5,476 nt of DNA, taken from NCBI GenBank assembly GCA_029857925.1, contig JAOUGF010000178.1, positions 1-5,476 of the forward strand. The letters are read 5' to 3'. The DNA comes from Gammaproteobacteria bacterium (GTDB lineage Bacteria > Pseudomonadota > Gammaproteobacteria > S012-40). The notes under the pieces were generated by a model. The model worked only from the letters and a program-made list of their open reading frames with translations. It had not been told where the DNA came from and did no database searches. Positions 1 through 4,672 of the stretch are shown here, in pieces; the first letter of the stretch is position 1; the number at the start of each line of letters is the position of its first letter. Position numbers and translations under genes: made by a program.

Positions 1-1
1 A

Positions 2-226
2 ATGGATGACGGCAAAAAGAAACAGTATTACCAACGTCACATGCGTATGCAGCAGATGTTGAAAGAGACGATGAGCATCGTTGCGAATATGAATCATACC
101 GCGAGCGCCGAAGACAAGAAAAAATTAGAGGCGATGATGAAAGAATTAGATGAAATGGGCAAAGACATGCCGCATTGGGATGGTCATGCGCGTGGTGAAG
201 GTCATATGCATGGCGACAAGAAATAG
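2..226 (+). CDS. Met/His-rich small protein, probably the C-terminal part of a gene cut by the window edge
   Basis: The frame is open to the left edge, so the ATG at base 2 may be internal; no ribosome-binding site can be seen. The 74 visible residues contain 11 Met and 6 His with no Cys. Residues 4-56 are strongly charged and look like one or two amphipathic helices, including the pairs M14/M16 and M45/M46. The tail at 56-74 is rich in His, Gly and Met (H58, H62, H68, M69, H70) and ends in Lys-Lys. Such Met/His-rich helical proteins are often periplasmic and metal-binding (copper or silver), but that is inference; no catalytic motif is present and any signal peptide would lie outside the window. 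I do not recognise the family. A strong terminator 20 bases after the stop marks this as the last gene of its transcript. I am confident that it is coding, but unsure of its start and function. Confidence 0.7.
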   Translation: MDDGKKKQYYQRHMRMQQMLKETMSIVANMNHTASAEDKKKLEAMMKELDEMGKDMPHWDGHARGEGHMHGDKK

Positions 227-246
227 GTTCTGATTCATTCGTAAAC

Positions 247-280
247 GGGGGCGGGCACAACGTGTACGCCCCTATTTTTA
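247..280 (+). terminator. Rho-independent terminator after the Met/His-rich gene
   Basis: A perfect six-base arm, GGGGCG at 248-253, pairs with CGCCCC at 267-272. Across a single opposed G/A it continues as GCAC (255-258) with GTGT (262-265), which includes one G-T pair. The loop is AAC (259-261). The tract TATTTTTA follows directly at 273-280. The GC-rich stem, tight loop and T-run are typical of intrinsic termination. It separates the upstream gene from the kinase. Confidence 0.88.
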
Positions 281-454
281 TCTGGGTTTAAGCGTGAAGG
301 TTCGGTGCATGCGGTGTGCAAGGCCTATAATTTATGTGTCGTACATCGATATGCATGACAAGGCGGCGGGTAAATAATGGGTTTTAACACCCGCTAAATT
401 GCCTATCTGATGCACGAAAATATATACAGTTGCTGTGTAGGAAAATCCTGATCG
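281..454 (+). promoter_or_regulatory. Promoter and leader region of the histidine kinase gene
   Basis: This non-coding stretch has two candidate promoters. P1 has a perfect TATAAT at 326-331 but no good -35 (CGGTGC at 303-308 with a 17-base spacer). P2 has TTGCCT (399-404), 16 bases, then TATATA (421-426), which would give a leader of about 20 bases. Downstream of P1 lie an imperfect palindrome at 337-360 and a possible RNA hairpin with arms GCGGGT (366-371) and ACCCGC (389-394), extended outside by AGGC (361-364) and GCCT (401-404). Nothing here looks coding. The P1 -10 is a good match in sequence, but neither promoter is proven. Confidence 0.45.
439..449 (+). promoter_or_regulatory. Weak Shine-Dalgarno sequence inside a mini-hairpin
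   Basis: AGGA (439-442) is the only Shine-Dalgarno-like sequence before the kinase ATG, and it sits 12 bases away, longer than usual. It forms one arm of a perfect small inverted repeat, AGGA-AAA-TCCT. Pairing would mask it, although a four-base stem is weak. An in-frame TGA at 449-451 means translation cannot start upstream of the ATG at 455 in this frame. Confidence 0.4.
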
Positions 455-1660
455 ATGCAAAGCGCCCCACTACCTGAGAACGAAGGCGAACGGCTCAAAT
501 GGCTGAATGAGCTGGATATCCTCGACACGTTGGAGGAGCAGGCCTACGACGACTTGACGCGTATCGCCGCACAGCTTTGCGCGGTGCCGATGGCGCTGGT
601 CAGCCTTGTGGATCGCGATCGCCAATGGTTTAAATCGCATCATGGGTTGGATGCGCACGAAACGCCCCGGGACTTGGCGTTTTGCGCCCATGCGATCCTC
701 GAAGACCCTGTTTTTATCGTCGAAGATGCGGATCACGATCCGCGGTTTAACGACAATCCGCTCGTCACCGGCGGGCCCTTGGTAAAGTTTTATGCGGGCG
801 CTCCACTAATATTGCGTGACAATATCCGGGTCGGCACCTTGTGTGTGATAGATCACAAACCGCGCACGTTAAACGCCGATCAGCGCGCCGCGTTAGAGGC
901 ATTGGCGCGGCAGGTGGTCAGTCAACTCGAATTGCGTCTGCAGTTGCGCGAGATGCATCGCGTCGATGACTCCAAGGATGAATTTGTGAATATGGTCAGC
1001 CACGAATTGCGCACGCCGTTGACGGCGATCAACGGTAGCCTCGGCTTGCTATATAACGATGTGAACCTTGGGTTGACGGCGCATTCCCGTACGTTGGTGG
1101 AAATCGCGTATCGCAATACAGAACGTTTGTTACATATCGTTAACGATATTTTAGATGCGTCACGCATTACGTCCGGTCATTTGGAATTACGTCTGGCCGC
1201 GGTGGATATGGTCGCGTTGGCGCAACGTGCCGTGTTATTGAGCCAACCCTATTGTGAAAAATGCGGATGCAGCGTGGTGATGGAGCTGTCCACGGATGCC
1301 GGGTCGCTGATCGTGCAGGGCGACGAACAGCGTCTGTTGCAGGTGATTAGCAATATTATCTCTAACGCCGCGAAGTTTTCGCCGCGCGAGACGCAGGTGA
1401 CGGTTGCGGTGCGTGCATCGGGCGCGACTGTGTGGCTAGGCGTGACCGATCTCGGCCCCGGCATACCCGCCGATAAACGCGGTGAGATTTTTCAACGTTT
1501 TCACCGCTTACACAGCGGCGATGACAAGATGCCCGGCACCGGTTTGGGCTTGCATATTTGCAAAAAGATTATCGACTTGCACGGTGGTGAGATAGGCTTC
1601 GACAGCGTGCCGGGGGATCACACCACGTTTTATTTTACGTTGCCGCGTGTGAACCTGTAG
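455..1660 (+). CDS. Soluble GAF-domain sensor histidine kinase (orphan)
   Basis: This 401-residue protein should autophosphorylate on histidine and pass the phosphate to an unknown response regulator. An N-terminal GAF domain spans about 25-165 and carries motifs typical of this bacterial GAF subgroup (DRDRQWFKS near 53-61, FCAHAIL at 76-82, FYAGAPL at 112-118, GTLCVIDH at 127-134). A helical linker (about 145-178) leads to HisKA with phosphoacceptor His183 in SHELRTPL. The HATPase domain has an N box with N300 and N304, a G1 box D332-x-G334-x-G336, an F box at 344-351 and a G2 box GTGLGL at 361-366. All key residues are present, so it should be active. There is no signal peptide or membrane segment, so it is probably cytoplasmic. 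An unusual C267-x2-C270-x-C272 cluster lies between HisKA and the ATPase core. No response regulator is adjacent, and the signal bound by GAF cannot be told from sequence. Confidence 0.95.
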   Translation: MQSAPLPENEGERLKWLNELDILDTLEEQAYDDLTRIAAQLCAVPMALVSLVDRDRQWFKSHHGLDAHETPRDLAFCAHAILEDPVFIVEDADHDPRFNDNPLVTGGPLVKFYAGAPLILRDNIRVGTLCVIDHKPRTLNADQRAALEALARQVVSQLELRLQLREMHRVDDSKDEFVNMVSHELRTPLTAINGSLGLLYNDVNLGLTAHSRTLVEIAYRNTERLLHIVNDILDASRITSGHLELRLAAVDMVALAQRAVLLSQPYCEKCGCSVVMELSTDAGSLIVQGDEQRLLQVISNIISNAAKFSPRETQVTVAVRASGATVWLGVTDLGPGIPADKRGEIFQRFHRLHSGDDKMPGTGLGLHICKKIIDLHGGEIGFDSVPGDHTTFYFTLPRVNL

Positions 1661-1692
1661 TCGCCGGTGATCTGGTCTCTCTCCGCGTAGTT

Positions 1693-1701
1693 TGTTACAC
1701 T
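1693..1701 (+). promoter_or_regulatory. Extended -10 promoter element directly upstream of queA
   Basis: TGTTACACT contains the extended -10 dinucleotide TG, one spacer base, and the hexamer TACACT (1696-1701, four of six matches to TATAAT). The -35 position (TGGTCT, 1673-1678) is poor, which extended -10 promoters tolerate. A start about seven bases downstream would fall at roughly 1708-1711, on or next to the queA ATG. No Shine-Dalgarno sequence is visible in the C-rich gap, so a leaderless transcript is possible. queA may also be read from the kinase promoter. Confidence 0.45.
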
Positions 1702-1710
1702 CCCCCGCCC

Positions 1711-2760
1711 ATGCGTGTCAGCGATTTTCATTTTGAGCTTCCCCCCGAATTGATCGCCCAAGTTCCATTGGCGGAGCGCAGCGCAAGTCGATTATTATGT
1801 TTGAATGTCGAACAAGGTGGTGTGTCGGATCGTGTCTTCGCCGATCTGCCCCAGTTGTTGCGCGCAGGCGATTTGCTGGTGTTGAATGACACGCGGGTTT
1901 TGGCCGCGCGTTTATTTGGCGTCAAGGACAGCGGTGGTCGCGTCGAGGTTTTGATAGAACGCGTGATGGACGAACATCGCGCGTTGGCGCAGGTACGCGC
2001 GAGCAAGGCCTTGCGGGTGGGGCGCGACATTTTGCTCGGCGCACAGGCCAGCGCCCGTGTCGAAGAACGTCGTGACGGCTTTTACGTGTTGCAATTTTCG
2101 CATCCGGTGTTGGCGGTATTGGCGCAATTCGGCCGCGTACCACTACCGCCGTACATGCAGCGCGAGGCGGACACCGCCGATACCGAGCGCTATCAAACGG
2201 TGTTTGCGCGCGCGCCGGGGGCCGTCGCCGCACCGACGGCGGGTTTGCACTTTGATACGGCGCTGTTGAACCGCTTGCGCGCGCAGGGTGTAGAGACCGC
2301 GACCGTCACCTTGCATGTTGGCGCGGGTACCTTCCTGCCGGTGCGCACGGAGCACGTTGCGGAGCATCAAATGCACGCCGAATGGTTACAGGTGGATCAA
2401 GCGGTGTGCGACGCAGTGGCGCGCACACGGGCGCGTGGCGGCAGGGTGGTGGCGGTGGGCACGACCAGTGTGCGCAGCCTGGAAACGGCGGCGCAATCAG
2501 GGCGGCTGATGCCGTTTCAGGGCGAAACTCGAATATTTATTTATCCCGGGTACACGTTTAAGTGTGTAGACGCGTTGATCACCAATTTTCATCTACCGGA
2601 ATCGACGCTGCTGATGTTGGTGTGTGCCTTCGGCGGCTATGCGCACGTGATGCAAGCCTATGCGCATGCGGTCGCGCGGCGTTATCGTTTTTATAGCTAT
2701 GGTGACGCGATGTTCCTCAGTCGCGATGTCGCTGCTGCCGTCGCGAACGTGCGTTCTTAA
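1711..2760 (+). CDS. queA: S-adenosylmethionine:tRNA ribosyltransferase-isomerase QueA
   Basis: QueA moves and isomerises the ribosyl part of S-adenosylmethionine onto 7-aminomethyl-7-deazaguanine (preQ1) at tRNA position 34, forming epoxyqueuosine in the cytoplasm. The 349-residue product is complete (E. coli QueA has about 356) and aligns throughout. Visible family motifs are the N-terminal MRVSDFHFELP, LVLNDTRVLAARLFG (56-70), RASKA (96-100), GRVPLPPYM (141-149), GAVAAPTAGLHF (170-181), TLHVGAGTFLPVR (200-212), VGTTSVRSLE (249-258), FIYPGY (276-281), ITNFHLPESTLLMLV (290-304) and YRFYSYGDAM (325-334). The start is supported by the exact family N-terminus, although no Shine-Dalgarno sequence precedes it. 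It lies 50 bases after the kinase stop and has no terminator; its TAA overlaps the stop of the convergent lipoprotein gene. Its usual partner tgt lies 1.9 kb downstream on the same strand. Confidence 0.98.
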   Translation: MRVSDFHFELPPELIAQVPLAERSASRLLCLNVEQGGVSDRVFADLPQLLRAGDLLVLNDTRVLAARLFGVKDSGGRVEVLIERVMDEHRALAQVRASKALRVGRDILLGAQASARVEERRDGFYVLQFSHPVLAVLAQFGRVPLPPYMQREADTADTERYQTVFARAPGAVAAPTAGLHFDTALLNRLRAQGVETATVTLHVGAGTFLPVRTEHVAEHQMHAEWLQVDQAVCDAVARTRARGGRVVAVGTTSVRSLETAAQSGRLMPFQGETRIFIYPGYTFKCVDALITNFHLPESTLLMLVCAFGGYAHVMQAYAHAVARRYRFYSYGDAMFLSRDVAAAVANVRS

Positions 2761-4403
2761 GGCGTCGCCGCGCTGACCAGCAATGCTGAATTTCCAGGCC
2801 TGTCAACGCTGATCCAGGCCACGTAGGCCGTTCCGTCGGCACTGATCGCGGCGGTGGCGCCAAAGGCGTCTTCGTCACTCATGCCGAGCGCATGGATATC
2901 GCCCCACGCGCCATTGCGATAGCGTTGGGCCAACATTTCAAATCCATTACCGAACAAGGGGTCACGCCAGCGTTTCCAATACGTCAGCAGTGTGTTTCCA
3001 TGCGCAATAATATGGGGTGTATCGGTATCAAACCGCGTTTCTCCGTCGAGCGTGTTGGGTGTTGTCCATGTATTGCCGATGAATTCACGGCGGTATACTT
3101 GTATTACACGATCGTTGTTCCATTGGTCGCTGGCTGGCGTGATTTCGCGTAGCCATACGGCGTAAAGGTTATCATTGCCGTCCAATGCGATATCAACCGA
3201 CCGCGCGGTAACGTTTGCGCCGTCGATCTCCTCGGCGTTTGCAAGCCATGCGGTGCCGTTGTAGCGGTTGGCATAAACGCTGTAAACATAGGGCGGCTTT
3301 GTCGTAGCGCTGGGCGCGACCTGGATATCGGAGACGTTAAAGGTGTAATCGAGTTGCGCCCACGCAACGGCCGCGCGGTTATTCGTGTTTACCGCCAGCG
3401 TGGGTTCCACGGCATCGACGAGGCCGTCGCTGAGTTGGGTGATATTCGTCCACGCGGTTCCGGTGTATTTTGCCGCATACACGACAAAGCGATTGTAGGT
3501 GTCTGCATTGTGCACGGTGGCCTGGTGTTGGCGCCATATCGCGTAGCCAATGCCACTGTTGTCATTGGCCAAGCGTACTCGCGGCATATCCGCGTCGTGT
3601 CCAACACCCGCTGTACTGATTTTTTGTGCCGCCAACGGCCAGCCGACGTCCGGACGATAACGACGTGCCATGATTTGGCTGGGGCCGGAGACATCACTGA
3701 GTTGCCGCCATACCACCAACGCATCACCACTCGGGTTGACGGAAAGATCGGGGTCGTACGCGTCCAGCGGTTCGTTCGCGTGCAGGCTGCCGACGCCTTG
3801 GCTGGTGTTGTTTTGATCTAAAATGGTCGGCGAACTCCATTGCAATGTGTCACTGCTAAATAATGCGAAATAGACGTGGCTGACCAGGCGCGTAATACCC
3901 TGCGCGTTGACGTAAAGATCTTTTTGTTGCCAAACGGCAAACGCATGACCGCTGGCATCGGTGGCGAGCCGCGGTTGCGCGACTAAGGTTGCATCTTGTG
4001 TTGCATAGACGCGTGTCACCGCGCCGGTCGCGTTGTCGCGGTCCTCACGACGCACCGCGATGCGCGCGCTGGTTTGCAGCGGTTGCGGCGTCGCCCATCC
4101 TTGGTCGCCGGTACCTAGGGTGCGAAAATCGCTGGCATATATCGCCAAGCGCGCAAATACACGATAGCGCGTCTGGGTGTAGGTATCTAAGTTTGTTTGG
4201 TCGCTGTCCGCTTCTTCTTCGGGGAGCAGTGTTGACCAGAGGCTAACGGCGGTACCGCGGCCCAATGCGGCGATTGCGGATTGTTGTACCGCACCGGAAA
4301 CAATCGCGTTGGGGCCTGCCCACAATGGTTCAACAGGTTTATTGCAGGCGCTCAGCGCCGATGTGCCGCAGACAATAAGAATGAGCGATGTATGCAAACG
4401 CAT
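2757..4403 (-). CDS. Predicted outer-membrane lipoprotein with an eight-fold Trp-motif repeat (beta-propeller)
   Basis: The product has 548 residues and I do not recognise a named family. A lipoprotein signal peptide (MRLH, hydrophobic 5-17) ends in lipobox L17-S-A-C20; Asn at +2 suggests outer-membrane sorting. Cys20 is the only cysteine in the mature protein. A repeat of roughly 55-100 residues follows: two hydrophobic strands around a Gly/Asp turn ending in Trp (W56, W158, W232, W290, W348, W417, W476, W530), then an Ala/Tyr-rich strand, then a second Trp with Leu/Ile six or seven residues on (W103, W189, W255, W318, W386, W446, W500). The eighth repeat lacks its second Trp, but W28 near the N-terminus matches it, as in circular closure of a beta-propeller. 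Blade 1 carries a long acidic insert (about 61-102). The start was chosen for its signal peptide and AAGGGA ribosome site; the frame stays open to 4514 without such support. Role unknown; binding or scaffolding is plausible, catalysis unproven. Confidence 0.9.
   Translation of the reverse strand: MRLHTSLILIVCGTSALSACNKPVEPLWAGPNAIVSGAVQQSAIAALGRGTAVSLWSTLLPEEEADSDQTNLDTYTQTRYRVFARLAIYASDFRTLGTGDQGWATPQPLQTSARIAVRREDRDNATGAVTRVYATQDATLVAQPRLATDASGHAFAVWQQKDLYVNAQGITRLVSHVYFALFSSDTLQWSSPTILDQNNTSQGVGSLHANEPLDAYDPDLSVNPSGDALVVWRQLSDVSGPSQIMARRYRPDVGWPLAAQKISTAGVGHDADMPRVRLANDNSGIGYAIWRQHQATVHNADTYNRFVVYAAKYTGTAWTNITQLSDGLVDAVEPTLAVNTNNRAAVAWAQLDYTFNVSDIQVAPSATTKPPYVYSVYANRYNGTAWLANAEEIDGANVTARSVDIALDGNDNLYAVWLREITPASDQWNNDRVIQVYRREFIGNTWTTPNTLDGETRFDTDTPHIIAHGNTLLTYWKRWRDPLFGNGFEMLAQRYRNGAWGDIHALGMSDEDAFGATAAISADGTAYVAWISVDRPGNSALLVSAATP
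4344..4403 (-). other. Lipoprotein signal peptide and lipidation site
   Basis: Residues 1-20 comprise a short polar n-region with Arg2 and His4, a hydrophobic core (LILIV, 7-11) and the lipobox LSAC with lipidated Cys20 encoded at 4344-4346. This fits cleavage by signal peptidase II (Lsp). Only seven residues separate the lipid anchor from W28, the first propeller-type motif, so the domain would sit close to the membrane. Confidence 0.88.
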
Positions 4404-4408
4404 GACGA

Positions 4409-4414
4409 TCCCTT
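4409..4414 (-). promoter_or_regulatory. Ribosome-binding site fixing the lipoprotein start
   Basis: Read on the minus strand, AAGGGA sits five bases before the ATG at 4403-4401. This good spacing, with the signal peptide that starts there, decides for this ATG over the in-frame ATG at 4514, which would bury the signal peptide 37 residues inside and overlap the likely promoter. Confidence 0.75.
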
Positions 4415-4433
4415 CGTAAGAGTAGGGGGCGAT

Positions 4434-4468
4434 GGTGTGGTGGGATTGTGCATACCCCTTGCCACACC
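4434..4468 (-). promoter_or_regulatory. Hairpin in the 5' leader of the lipoprotein gene
   Basis: On the plus strand GGTGTGG (4434-4440) and CCACACC (4462-4468) form a perfect seven-base inverted repeat. Inside it, GGG (4442-4444) can pair with CCC near 4455-4458, extending the stem imperfectly. In the predicted lipoprotein mRNA it would lie about 30 bases before the start codon. No T-run follows it on the minus strand, so it is not a standard terminator. It could affect mRNA stability or translation, or be a protein-binding site. Confidence 0.45.
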
Positions 4469-4485
4469 AGTGCTGGGCGGGCACC

Positions 4486-4514
4486 ACTCTAACAAAACAA
4501 TCTGCGCGCGCCAA
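4486..4514 (-). promoter_or_regulatory. Probable sigma-70 promoter of the lipoprotein gene
   Basis: On the minus strand TTGGCG (4514-4509) is followed by an ideal 17-base spacer and TAGAGT (4491-4486). Each hexamer has four of six consensus bases, and TG one base before the -10 makes it an extended -10. Transcription would start near 4479, giving a leader of about 75 bases that contains the hairpin at 4434-4468. Confidence 0.5.
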
Positions 4515-4570
4515 GTTTCCTTGCCGAGTATCTGGCCGTGGAGGCTGTGATAGCTAAGCCAGGGTTGGGA

Positions 4571-4589
4571 CGGGCCACCCGAATTTTTT
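4571..4589 (+). terminator. Weak terminator-like hairpin before tgt
   Basis: CGGG (4571-4574), loop CCA, and CCCG (4578-4581) are followed after AA by six T (4584-4589). An alternative five-pair stem uses TTGGG (4565-4569) with CCCGA (4578-4582). The stem is short, so efficiency is doubtful. Its position would suit ending plus-strand transcripts that read from queA antisense through the lipoprotein gene. Confidence 0.25.
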
Positions 4590-4618
4590 GGCGTGGGTCT
4601 TAACGAGGCGCGGCGTCC

Positions 4619-4647
4619 TCGAATGGCGCGTTTTAGGTTACTATATG
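4619..4647 (+). promoter_or_regulatory. Candidate promoter of tgt
   Basis: TCGAAT (4619-4624), a 17-base spacer and TATATG (4642-4647) is the best arrangement seen; the overlapping TACTAT at 4639-4644 is an alternative -10. The matches are modest. A five-base inverted repeat CGAGG (4604-4608) / CCTCG (4617-4621) overlaps the -35. A separate tgt promoter is expected because the gene upstream runs in the opposite direction. Confidence 0.35.
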
Positions 4648-4661
4648 CGCACTGGAACGCT

Positions 4662-4665
4662 AGGA
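4662..4665 (+). promoter_or_regulatory. Ribosome-binding site of tgt
   Basis: AGGA lies seven bases before the ATG at 4673. An in-frame TAG at 4661-4663 overlaps it and rules out a longer N-terminus, so this ATG is the first possible ATG start, and it matches the N-terminus of E. coli Tgt. Confidence 0.8.
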
Positions 4666-4672
4666 TATCCGC

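Noticed and set aside
303..331. Direct or inverted repeats around TGCA (GGTGCATGC and GGTGTGCA) upstream of the TATAAT as an activator site
   Set aside because: The match is short and imperfect and TGCA is self-complementary, so chance similarity is likely.
1728..2233. Minus-strand open frames of 71-103 codons inside queA
   Set aside because: queA is intact and strongly conserved across this stretch; the antisense products are Arg/Pro/Ser-rich with no motif, as expected from GC-rich shadows.
3354..3821. 155-codon plus-strand open frame antisense to the lipoprotein gene
   Set aside because: It lies wholly within the lipoprotein coding region, has no recognisable domain, and its Cys/Arg-rich composition looks like an antisense shadow of the Trp-motif repeats.
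2757..4403. Mobile element insertion between queA and tgt
   Set aside because: The gene starts exactly at the queA stop with no target duplication, terminal inverted repeats or transposase visible, so there is no direct sign of an insertion element.
2757..4403. Sialidase/BNR or PQQ-dependent enzyme identity for the lipoprotein
   Set aside because: I see no regular Asp-box (S-x-D-x-G-x-T-W) or PQQ-type repeat signature; the Trp motif differs, so no enzymatic name is assigned.
4404..4514. N-terminal extension of the lipoprotein gene to an ATG at 4514
   Set aside because: It would bury a textbook lipoprotein signal peptide 37 residues inside, would use an ATG inside the predicted promoter, and ignores the well-placed AAGGGA ribosome site before the ATG at 4403.
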